Shown here: piece after piece, positions 13,780-20,721 of the stretch
Layout of the letters: each line of letters starts with the position of its first letter
Numbering within the stretch: the stretch's first letter is position 1
NCBI GenBank assembly: GCA_012515695.1
Contig: JAAYXX010000418.1
Location: forward strand, 1-20,721
DNA: 20,721 nucleotides
Origin: Chloroflexota bacterium
Lineage (GTDB): Bacteria; Chloroflexota; Anaerolineae; UBA1429
Direction of reading: 5' to 3'
Translations under genes and position numbers: made by a program
Notes under the pieces: model-generated
What the model was told of the DNA's origin: nothing
The model's database searches: none
Seen by the model: only the letters and a program-made list of their open reading frames with translations

Positions 13780-15186
13780 TCAGCGCGCTACCGTGGGCAG
13801 CGGGGTAATCTTGAAGCAATGCGCCGGGGAATCTGGCAGGTTCTCCGGCAAGGTGATGACCATGTCGGCGTTCTCCTGTTGCCATGCCAGCACGCCGCCT
13901 CGCCCCAATAGCTGCACGGTGGCGTTGGCATCGGCGGCCAGCCCTTCCAGGCGAATCTGGCGCTCGGTGGGGCTGCCCAGCAAAGTGGCATACAGCGCGC
14001 GGCCCTGCTGCGTATAGCGCACGCTGATCCCCTGCGCTGTGCGGCCTTCGGCCTGCACCCACGGGCGGCTGCCGAACATCGCCTCCCCGTTGATTTGGAG
14101 CCAGGCCCCCAGCCCCTCCAACCGCTGACGCTGGTTCGCCGGAATTGTGCCATCGGCCATCGGGCCGATGTTGAGCAACAAGTTGCCGTTCTTGCTCACA
14201 ATGTCCACGAACAGGTGAATCAGGGCTTCTACCGAGATCAGTTGCTCGTCTCCCTCGTTGCGGTTGTAGCCAAACGAATGGCCGATCCCTCGGCAAGTCT
14301 CCCATTTTTGAGTCTGGATGTCGGGGAAAGAGGTATATTCAGGCGTGATGATGTCATAGTGGCGGCCTTGCGGCGAGGCCAACATATCGTCGCCCGTTGC
14401 AGCCTCCCGCGTCGTTACCTGGGCAAAGCGGTCGTTGATGATCCCTTCGGGCACGCGGTTGTAATAGTAGGCAAACAGCTCTGGCAGGTTGGCGGCGGTG
14501 GGGTAACCAATATCGTTCCACAATAGCGCTGGCTGATAGCGGTCAATCAGCTCTCGCCAGTGGGCGTTGGCATATGCCACAAATTCCGGCTCTTGCACAA
14601 TCGTGCTATGCGTATCGTTCACGTCCTCAATGCGCGTCTCGTTGAACGACCAGTCCAGCCCGCCGGAATAGTACAGCCCCATACGCAGGCCCCGCCCGCG
14701 CACGGCGTCGGTCAGTTCGCCCACCAGATCGCGGGTGGCATAGTAATCAGGTTTGCGGGGGCAAGGGTGCGCCGTCGGCCAGAGGGTAAAGCCGTCGTGG
14801 TGTTTGGTGGTCAGCACGACATACCGCGCACCGACCTGCTGAAACAGACTCGCCCAGTCTTGCGGGTCCCAGGCCGTCACCGCCTGGTTGAACAGCGGCG
14901 CGAACTGATCGTAGGTGAAATCCACCCCCCAGGTGGATTCGTGATACTTGCGGGTGGCGCTGTTCTCGAACTTGAGACTGTTGAGATACCACTCGGCGTA
15001 GGGATTGCGGCTGAACATGGCGGCCCAGCCATGCTCTGCGATAATCTTGGTGATGTCGCCGCTCAAGGGCGCCCAACCGGGCACAGAATACAGGCCCCAA
15101 TGGATAAAAATGCCAAGTTTCGCGTCGTGGTACCACTCTGGTACCTGATGTTGGCGCAGGGATTCTATGGTCGGTTCGTATGCCAT
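13780..15186 (-). CDS. GH29 alpha-L-fucosidase, cytoplasmic
   Basis: This 468-aa protein opens with the GH29 pattern WYHDAKLGIFIHWGLYSVPGW (18-38) and carries TTKHHDGF (127-133). The nucleophile motif is LLWNDIGYP (D225, aligned with the catalytic Asp of Thermotoga fucosidase) and the likely acid/base is E283 in TPEYTS. A C-terminal beta-sandwich (from about residue 380) completes the family layout. It removes alpha-L-fucose from oligosaccharides. No signal peptide is present, so it acts after import. The ATG at 15186 has AGGAGG nine bases upstream; the frame runs open to 15279 but that part holds the leader. It is divergent from the histidine kinase and shares its promoter region. Confidence 0.94.
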   Translation of the reverse strand: MAYEPTIESLRQHQVPEWYHDAKLGIFIHWGLYSVPGWAPLSGDITKIIAEHGWAAMFSRNPYAEWYLNSLKFENSATRKYHESTWGVDFTYDQFAPLFNQAVTAWDPQDWASLFQQVGARYVVLTTKHHDGFTLWPTAHPCPRKPDYYATRDLVGELTDAVRGRGLRMGLYYSGGLDWSFNETRIEDVNDTHSTIVQEPEFVAYANAHWRELIDRYQPALLWNDIGYPTAANLPELFAYYYNRVPEGIINDRFAQVTTREAATGDDMLASPQGRHYDIITPEYTSFPDIQTQKWETCRGIGHSFGYNRNEGDEQLISVEALIHLFVDIVSKNGNLLLNIGPMADGTIPANQRQRLEGLGAWLQINGEAMFGSRPWVQAEGRTAQGISVRYTQQGRALYATLLGSPTERQIRLEGLAADANATVQLLGRGGVLAWQQENADMVITLPENLPDSPAHCFKITPLPTVAR

Positions 15187-15287
15187 TTGTTGTTGCCTCC
15201 TGAGGGAATGGGTCAGCGTTGGGGCATAGAGTCGCTGCTGATGGAACGCTGGCGCGACAGGCCCGCTCGATCTCGCCAAGTGTGTCT

Positions 15288-15315
15288 ATCATAGCTGGTA
15301 ATCCCAGCCCGTCAA
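15288..15315 (-). promoter_or_regulatory. Predicted fucosidase promoter with spacer dyad
   Basis: On the minus strand TTGACG (15315-15310), a 16-bp spacer and TATGAT (15293-15288) match consensus at five of six positions each. The spacer contains the dyad GCTGG-N5-CCAGC. The start would be near 15281, giving a leader of about 95 nt. Confidence 0.6.
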
Positions 15316-15334
15316 TCACGTGTCCGATTCTCTA

Positions 15335-15364
15335 TTGACGCCAGACCGAGGGGTCTGCTATGAT
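15335..15364 (+). promoter_or_regulatory. Predicted histidine-kinase promoter with spacer operator
   Basis: TTGACG (15335-15340), an 18-bp spacer and TATGAT (15359-15364) match consensus at five of six positions each. The spacer holds the perfect 6-bp dyad CAGACC-GAGG-GGTCTG (15342-15357), placed where a repressor or MerR-like activator would bind. The start would be near 15371, leaving a leader of about 100 nt. Confidence 0.65.
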
Positions 15365-15470
15365 GAACGTGCGCTGGTTCCCCAAATCCCTCACTCTCGC
15401 AGCTTGGCACGTTCGTTGATTGTGAACCTCTTGTCCTATCTAGGGCTTGCTGTTCCTGAGGAGGCTGATG

Positions 15471-17690
15471 ATGGATCGCGACACTCTCGACATTGAAGCG
15501 ACGCAACAGACCCTGCGGGAAGAGATGACCGATCTGCGCCACGCCTTGCTGCCCGCGTACCTGGGGTTTCTGAGCCTGCTCTTTGGCGGGTGGCTGCTGT
15601 GGGTATTGTGGGAGAGTTCCTCCGTTGGCCTTTTGGATGTCGCCTGGCTTTTGGTTGGGGTGGTGGGCTATCTGAGCTTCCGCCTCCGCAACCGCCACTT
15701 TATCCTCGCCTCCTGGTTGCTCCTGGTATCCCTGATTGCCCTTACCATCGTGCTGAACCTGGTCTACCCCTCTGGCCTCACCCTGGCGGTTGCCGTGCTG
15801 GCGATCATCATTGCCAACGCCCTGCTGGGCATCTGGCACGCGCTGCTGGCTACCCTGGTCAGCGCCATCGTATTGCTCCTGGTACACTCACAAACCGGCT
15901 ATCTCGCGGCATATCCCGAAATGAACGTGCTGGTGCCACTGCTTTACCTGCTGGTATGGGGAGCTGTCGCCATCGGCCATCAACCCTTTCGCGAGTCCAT
16001 TTACCTGGCCCTGACGGGCTGGGATGCGCTCAGGGGCGCGTTGATCGAGGCTCGCGACCGCCGAGGCGAGCTATACCGCGTCTTTCGGGCGCTGGAAGAG
16101 GCCACCTACCGCATCGAGCGGGCGAATAACGAATTGATGCTGGCCCGCCAGCAAGCCGAGATTGCGCGGGCCAACAAAGCCCGCTTTGCGGCCACCGTCA
16201 GCCATGAGATGCGCGGGCCGCTGAACCTGATTTTGGGGTTCAGCCGCCTGATGGCGCTCTCCCCTGAGCGGTATGGCGTGGCCCTGCCCAGCGAATACCG
16301 GGCCGACGTGGATACGATATACTCCAGCAGCCAGCATCTGGTCTCGCTGCTGGACGACGTGCTCGATCTGTCGCAGGTGGAGGCGGGGCATATGCCCCTG
16401 GTCAAAGACCGGATGGGCCTGGAACAGGTGGTGGAGGACGCTATTCGCGTGGTGCGCCCGCTGGCAGAGCGCAAGGGCCTTTACCTTGAGGTGCATTTGC
16501 CAGCGGATGGCCTGCCCACCATCCTCGCCGACCGGGTGCGCCTCCGGCAGGTCATGCTCAACCTGCTCACGAATGCCGTCCGCTTTACCCAGCAGGGGGG
16601 CATCACGGTGGATGTCACCCGCCGCCCCGATAGCGTCCTGGTCAGCATTCAAGACACTGGCCGGGGCATCTCGTCTGATGAGCTTCCCCGGCTCTTTGAA
16701 GAGTTTTCCCAGTTGCACCTGACTGAAGGAGACAGCGTCAAGGGGACTGGACTGGGGTTGGCGATCAGCAAGCACCTGATCGAGTTGCACGGGGGCCGGA
16801 TTTGGGCCGAAAGCCAGGAAAACGTAGGCACCCGTTTCTATTTTACGCTGCCCCTGCCCGAAACCACGCCGACGCAACCCCGGCACTCGCGACCGACAGA
16901 CAGCCCGCTGCCTGCGCGGCCCCACGATGTCTGTCTGGTGTTGCACCGAGACCCGGCTATTGTGCGGCTGTTGGCCCGCTATCTGGAGGGTTATCACGTC
17001 ATTGGCGTGCCCAGGGAACACGACCTGCTGCCCCTGATACACGACTATTACCCGCGAGCCGTGGTGGCCCCGCCCCCCTCTGCCGAACACGTGCGCGCTG
17101 CGCTGGCCGTCGCTCAGGTGGATGTGCCGGTAATCTCTTGCTCCATGCCCCAGTTGACCCAGGGGCCTCAGGTCGAGGGAGCGTTGAGCTACCTGATGAA
17201 GCCGGTCACTCGCGAGATGGTCGAGGCAACCATCCGGCAGGTGCAGTGGAACGGCAAAGAGATGAACGTGTTGGTGGTAGATGACGACCCCGATACTGTG
17301 CGCCTGCTAGAGATCATGCTCACCAGCACGCCAGAGGCCCCTCGCGTCTGGAAGGCGTACGATGGGCAGCAGGCGCTAGAGATCATGCAGACCCGAGTTC
17401 CCGACCTGATTTTCATTGACCTGTTGATGCCGGGGTTAGACGGCGAGCGCACCATCGCGCAAATGCGCATCGACCATCGCTTGCGCGCAGTGCCTGTGGT
17501 AGTTGTTTCGGCGCGGGATATGGTGGGGGATACGGCCACGCTAGGGACGCACATCGGGGTCTACTCCCAGCGGCCGGTGAGCATTACCGAAGGGGTCAAA
17601 CGTTTGCAGGCGCTACTGGATGCGCTGACTCCCCGCTATCTTCCAGAGGTAGCCAGCGATGTACCGTCTCCAGCAGCTTTTCTGGGCTGA
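15471..17690 (+). CDS. Membrane hybrid histidine kinase with two C-terminal receiver-like domains
   Basis: This 739-aa protein has about five or six membrane helices in residues 25-170 with short loops, then a coiled-coil linker (200-236). HisKA has H245 in SHEMRGP. HATPase_c has its N box at 360-370 (N368), G1 DTGRGIS (395-401) and G2 GTGLGLAIS (425-433). Residues 485-590 form a receiver-like domain whose phosphoacceptor Asp is replaced (VVAPPP, P534) and whose acidic pocket reads LHRD. Residues 598-718 form a second receiver with D604-D606 and D650, but with Gln-Arg where the conserved Lys should be (YSQRPVS). Small loops suggest sensing within the membrane or of the envelope. Start: of two adjacent ATGs, 15471 has the better spacing from AGGAGG. 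Its last 95 bp overlap the convergent regulator gene. Confidence 0.9.
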   Translation: MDRDTLDIEATQQTLREEMTDLRHALLPAYLGFLSLLFGGWLLWVLWESSSVGLLDVAWLLVGVVGYLSFRLRNRHFILASWLLLVSLIALTIVLNLVYPSGLTLAVAVLAIIIANALLGIWHALLATLVSAIVLLLVHSQTGYLAAYPEMNVLVPLLYLLVWGAVAIGHQPFRESIYLALTGWDALRGALIEARDRRGELYRVFRALEEATYRIERANNELMLARQQAEIARANKARFAATVSHEMRGPLNLILGFSRLMALSPERYGVALPSEYRADVDTIYSSSQHLVSLLDDVLDLSQVEAGHMPLVKDRMGLEQVVEDAIRVVRPLAERKGLYLEVHLPADGLPTILADRVRLRQVMLNLLTNAVRFTQQGGITVDVTRRPDSVLVSIQDTGRGISSDELPRLFEEFSQLHLTEGDSVKGTGLGLAISKHLIELHGGRIWAESQENVGTRFYFTLPLPETTPTQPRHSRPTDSPLPARPHDVCLVLHRDPAIVRLLARYLEGYHVIGVPREHDLLPLIHDYYPRAVVAPPPSAEHVRAALAVAQVDVPVISCSMPQLTQGPQVEGALSYLMKPVTREMVEATIRQVQWNGKEMNVLVVDDDPDTVRLLEIMLTSTPEAPRVWKAYDGQQALEIMQTRVPDLIFIDLLMPGLDGERTIAQMRIDHRLRAVPVVVVSARDMVGDTATLGTHIGVYSQRPVSITEGVKRLQALLDALTPRYLPEVASDVPSPAAFLG

Positions 17691-18852
17691 TCGGCTTGGG
17701 CAGCACTTCTATCGCCCCCCAGGCCAGCGCCAGGTCGGGCTGCCCCATAATCGAGCAGACGATAACCGGGATATCCCTGGTATCCGCATTGGCCTTGAGG
17801 TTTTGCAGAATAGTCCAGCCATCTCCCTGGGGCAGAATCACGTCCAGCAAGATCAGGTCGGGCTTGAGCTGGGCCAACGTTTCCGCCGCCTCGCGGGCCG
17901 TGCGAACGCCCAGCACATCATAGCCGCGCAGATAGCGGCGATACAGCTCGACTGCCCGCTGATCGTCGTCTATCACCAAGACGGTGGGCAGGTGGGCGAC
18001 GGGGATGGCAAAGCACAACATACTGCCGCGCTCTGGGCTAGTCGCTATCCAGATGCGCCCGCCATACACATGCAACAGGTCGCGGCAGAGGGAGATTGCG
18101 CTGGACGTTTCCAATATCTGCGTCAGGGCTTGAGGTGTTCTTGAGGAGAGCGTCCACAGCACTTCCTGGCCCTGATGCGAGATAGCCAGCTTCAGGGTGT
18201 CCTCCCGCAGTTGCGACATCGCTTCGGCCAGGGCGCACAAGATAACCTGCCGCAAGATCGAGGGCGCGCCATATACCGGCGGAAGCGCCTGGGGAGCGTG
18301 AATCTGAAGGCGCACATTGCGTTGCTGGGCCAGCGGGAGCATGGTCTGCTCGATGCCCACCAGCAAATCGTACACGCGAATGGACTTGCGGGGCAGCACT
18401 TCGGCGAGGTTCACGGTGTTGGCCCGCGCCTGGTCGTCTGTAGTGCCCTCCTCCTCGGCCTGGGCCGGGGGTAGCGTTTGTTGGTAACGATCCCACAGCA
18501 AGGAAGTAAGCGCCGCCAACGCCTCACGCTGGCGACGGTAGAACGAAGCGACGCTGATATTCAACTCTTCGCACACCTGGTCCGCTGTCAGCGAGCGGAG
18601 GTGGTGCAGCGACAGCACCCGGTAGGCCATCCACTCTGGACGTGTGACCGGGATAGAGGGCGGTGGCTTGAGCGATTGGATGGCGTCGCGCAGCACAGCC
18701 CGTACCGTCTCACCGGCCGTCTCTCCAGGGGCAGGCTCCACTCGCAGAATGTCGCCGAGAGCGTGCGTTTGCAGATAGACCGGGTCGTACAGATTATTCA
18801 GGGCCTCTTTGACCAACTGGGCGAACTCATCGCGAGTTATCAAGGGTCTCAC
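17596..18852 (-). CDS. HTH / degenerate HATPase / receiver fusion regulator
   Basis: The protein is 418 aa. The N-terminal part (1-120) ends with a sigma-region-4-like helix-turn-helix, SLTADQVCEELNISVASFYRRQREAL (87-112). The middle part (about 150-285) keeps the outline of a kinase ATPase domain (GGRIWIATSPERGSMLCFAIP) but lacks the N-box Asn (ILCALAEAM) and G1/G2 glycines, so ATP binding is unlikely. The C-terminal receiver (288-402) is complete: D295-D297, phosphoacceptor D337 in LILLDVILP, and K386 in LPKPIS. The order, DNA-binding first and receiver last, is reversed relative to usual response regulators. The GTG at 18852 has no strong ribosome site. It converges on the kinase and is divergent from the sugar-binding protein, so it probably controls one or both. 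Confidence 0.85.
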   Translation of the reverse strand: MRPLITRDEFAQLVKEALNNLYDPVYLQTHALGDILRVEPAPGETAGETVRAVLRDAIQSLKPPPSIPVTRPEWMAYRVLSLHHLRSLTADQVCEELNISVASFYRRQREALAALTSLLWDRYQQTLPPAQAEEEGTTDDQARANTVNLAEVLPRKSIRVYDLLVGIEQTMLPLAQQRNVRLQIHAPQALPPVYGAPSILRQVILCALAEAMSQLREDTLKLAISHQGQEVLWTLSSRTPQALTQILETSSAISLCRDLLHVYGGRIWIATSPERGSMLCFAIPVAHLPTVLVIDDDQRAVELYRRYLRGYDVLGVRTAREAAETLAQLKPDLILLDVILPQGDGWTILQNLKANADTRDIPVIVCSIMGQPDLALAWGAIEVLPKPISPEKLLETVHRWLPLEDSGESAHPVAPANV

Positions 18853-18863
18853 CAGCCCGGCAT

Positions 18864-18892
18864 CTGATACTAGTTTGATAGCGATTTGATAG
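18864..18892. promoter_or_regulatory. Three direct iterons at 11-bp period (candidate operator)
   Basis: CTGATAC (18864-18870), TTGATAG (18875-18881) and TTGATAG (18886-18892) are spaced exactly 11 bp, one helical turn. The last two copies extend to an exact 8-bp TTTGATAG. They lie 12-40 bp upstream of the regulator start codon, in the intergenic region shared with the sugar-binding gene, and suit autoregulation. Confidence 0.5.
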
Positions 18893-19146
18893 GAAACCTG
18901 TTCATTCAGAGGCCCAGCTATGTTACAGTAAGGGCAGAAGGGGTGTTGACTAACCAGATATTAGCTGGACCTGCGACCTTCCGTCCATTTTCCACGCCTA
19001 CACCTATGGATTCTAGTAGATAGCGGGGGGTGCGTCAAGGTTGCCATGTCGCAGAAAGGGGGGATGCACGCCAAGTAGCACAGACCTTGGGACAATGATG
19101 CTCTGGAGCGAACATCCAATTCTCTCACCTGACAAGGAGGCTTATC

Positions 19147-20595
19147 ATGGCTAGTCGTTTGTCGCGCCGTAGTTTCCTCAAAATGGCCGGATTGGTAACC
19201 GCTGGTGTTCTCAGCGGGTGCGCCCCGAAAGAATTGCCCACAGCCGTTCCGGCGCCTACGTCGGCCGAGGCGGAAAAGGTCGTTGAAAAATCCGAAGCAA
19301 CCGCCGCCCCCGCCCCTGCGCAAAAGGTCAAGATTCGCGTCCATGACCTGGTCGCCGAAGATGCCACTGGCCCGTCGGTGTTCAACCGCCTCAAACAAGA
19401 GTGGTTCGCCGAGCAGTTCCCCCACATCGAAGTCGAGCACCTGCCGTTCCCCAGCGTTACCGTTGAAAAGCGCCGCGAGTACTGGGTCACAGCCCTCAGC
19501 ACCGAGGGAGGACCTGGAGCAGTCTTTTTTGATAACAACTCTTTTACCCTGGATATGGCCTCCATCGGTAACGTCGAGTTTCTGGACGATTATGTTCCCC
19601 TATACTTCCCCGAATGGGAAGACCTGATGCCCATTATCCAGGAAGTCTCGTCGTATGATGGCAAGATCGCCCAGATTCCGGGCATGGTCGAAGTGAACGG
19701 CCTGGCTATTCGCCGCGACCATCTGGAAGAGGCGGGCTATGACTTGAACTTTGGTCCCAAGGATTGGCCGGAATGGATCAAGATGTGCAAGGACCTCACC
19801 AACGATGAGCACTGGGGCTACCAGTGGCCTACCATTGACTGGGGGTTCAGCAACTTTTTATGTATGAATGGCGGCACGGTGGCGCTAGAGAAGGAAGACA
19901 AGACGATCACCCTGCACTTTACCGACAAAGAGGTGGTCGAGACCGCCAAGATGTATAAGGATTTGATCTTTACACACAAGGTAACCGGCCCGGATACCTT
20001 CTCTGACTTTGCCACGAACCTGAATAACTTTCAGCAGGGCAAAGCCTCCGTGTTCAACTTTATGCCCTCCTGGTTGAACTGGTTGTTCGGTGAGGCCACT
20101 TTCCAGCCAGAGCAATTGAACTTTGTGCCCTATCCGGTGGGGCCTAACGCCCTGGCTGGCGACAGCCTGATCAAGCCGTATATGGGTGTTGCCACGCATA
20201 GCTGGATGGTGAACCCAAAGCAGCCGCGCGAAGAAAAAGACGCCTCTGCTCTGTACATCTGCTGGATGAACAGCAAGGAGAACATCAAGAAGCAGGCCGA
20301 GTGGTGGAAAGAGAACGAACTGAAAGGTGTGTACGCCTCTCCGTTCAAGGATGTGCCCTGGGATACCGTTTCCACCGGTGTGCCCGAATGGTGGGGCCAG
20401 CCTCTGATCGACATCCTCAGCTATGGCGGCAAAAGCCCGGCCCCTGACTATAAGGGTGGGGACTATTTGCTCAAGGCCCTGGAAGAGATCGTTCGCGATG
20501 AAGGCTCGAATATCGAGGGTGAATTGGCCAAGGCCGAGGAACGCGCCAAGGCCGAGTTCCTCGACGAGTATATGAAGCAGTTGACCAGCGGCTGA
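19147..20595 (+). CDS. Sugar ABC transporter substrate-binding lipoprotein (Tat-exported)
   Basis: This 482-aa family 1 extracellular solute-binding protein has twin-arginine signal SRRSFLKMAG (6-15) and lipobox LSGC with C25 as the lipidated residue, followed by a Pro/Ala/Glu-rich linker to about residue 58. The mature domain begins KVKIRVHDLV. Later stretches such as GGTVALEKEDKTI, FQQGKASVFNFMPSWLNW and ASALYICWMNSKENIKKQAEWW are typical of carbohydrate-binding members. It delivers a sugar to an ABC permease, whose genes are expected beyond 20721. AAGGAGG lies six bases before the ATG. No clear -35/-10 pair was found in the 294-bp upstream gap. Substrate cannot be read from sequence; the fucosidase and sulfatase nearby make a fucosylated or sulfated glycan possible. 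Confidence 0.92.
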   Translation: MASRLSRRSFLKMAGLVTAGVLSGCAPKELPTAVPAPTSAEAEKVVEKSEATAAPAPAQKVKIRVHDLVAEDATGPSVFNRLKQEWFAEQFPHIEVEHLPFPSVTVEKRREYWVTALSTEGGPGAVFFDNNSFTLDMASIGNVEFLDDYVPLYFPEWEDLMPIIQEVSSYDGKIAQIPGMVEVNGLAIRRDHLEEAGYDLNFGPKDWPEWIKMCKDLTNDEHWGYQWPTIDWGFSNFLCMNGGTVALEKEDKTITLHFTDKEVVETAKMYKDLIFTHKVTGPDTFSDFATNLNNFQQGKASVFNFMPSWLNWLFGEATFQPEQLNFVPYPVGPNALAGDSLIKPYMGVATHSWMVNPKQPREEKDASALYICWMNSKENIKKQAEWWKENELKGVYASPFKDVPWDTVSTGVPEWWGQPLIDILSYGGKSPAPDYKGGDYLLKALEEIVRDEGSNIEGELAKAEERAKAEFLDEYMKQLTSG

Positions 20596-20653
20596 CCTGG
20601 ATAGATGACGGCTACACTGCGGGCATTTTGCGCGTTGTAGCGCTTGTTTCGGC

Positions 20654-20689
20654 GGGCGCCAGCGCCAGTGCGAAATGGTGCTGGCGCCC
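20654..20689 (+). terminator. Strong GC hairpin after binding-protein gene (attenuator or 3'-end stabiliser)
   Basis: GGGCGCCAGC pairs perfectly with GCTGGCGCCC, extended by four more pairs (one G-T) to a 14-bp stem with an 8-nt loop. It begins 58 bp after the binding-protein stop and has no T-tract. A strong hairpin here commonly protects the abundant binding-protein mRNA while lowering permease expression. Confidence 0.5.
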
Positions 20690-20721
20690 GTGCCAATTCG
20701 ATTGCCCTGCCCCTGGCTCGA

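Noticed and set aside
1..20605. CCTGGATAGA at 1-10 and again at 20596-20605, as if bounding an element
   Set aside because: Only 10 bp match, with differing flanks; one end is the arbitrary window edge and the other follows a stop codon.

Overview
The window looks like chromosomal DNA of a GC-rich, didermal-type or Chloroflexota-like bacterium. The lean towards Chloroflexota (Anaerolineae/Caldilineae-type) rests on four things: an HTH / degenerate-ATPase / receiver fusion regulator beside a sugar ABC binding lipoprotein, a ccm cluster of the CcmE-cysteine type, strong AGGAGG ribosome sites, and hairpin-rich intergenic repeats. This is an inference from gene style, not a database result.

Region 1 (1-6969) is mostly a minus-strand cytochrome c maturation block. 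A lone thioredoxin-like ccmG (6430-6969) is followed by a tightly packed operon ccmE-ccmF-(348-aa unknown)-ccmA-ccmB-ccmC-ccmD running from 6247 down to 460. The joints abut or overlap (TAG/ATG, ATGA, GTGA). CcmE carries CxxxY instead of HxxxY, and no ccmH or ccmI is present, which matches the variant 'System I*'. The 348-aa membrane-anchored protein between ccmF and ccmA is the best candidate for an undescribed component. A plus-strand DUF1622 membrane protein enters from the left edge and converges on ccmD.

Region 2 (6970-10663) holds a plus-strand three-gene cassette: two different alpha/beta-hydrolase esterases and a UroD-family (MtaA-like) protein. It has a recognisable promoter at 7349-7377. 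It is bracketed by two intergenic elements made almost wholly of short perfect hairpins (7060-7253 and 10331-10590), which share a 31-bp end in the same orientation. A G-quadruplex motif lies between the left element and the promoter.

Region 3 (10664-13779) has a PhzF-family isomerase and a cysteine-type sulfatase on the plus strand. They are followed by a DUF559 endonuclease-like pseudogene, broken by a TGA where the family has Trp, sitting among GAGAGGG/CCCTC palindromic repeats.

Region 4 (13780-20721) is a carbohydrate sensing and use region. An intracellular GH29 alpha-L-fucosidase (minus) and a membrane hybrid histidine kinase (plus) are divergently transcribed from near mirror-image promoters with dyads in their spacers. 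The kinase converges with, and overlaps by 95 bp, a minus-strand HTH / degenerate HATPase / receiver regulator. That regulator is divergent from a Tat-exported sugar-binding lipoprotein, whose permease genes presumably lie beyond the right edge. Together the sulfatase, fucosidase, esterases, binding protein and two regulators suggest import and cytoplasmic breakdown of a decorated (sulfated, acylated, fucosylated) glycan. The substrate itself is not visible from the sequence.
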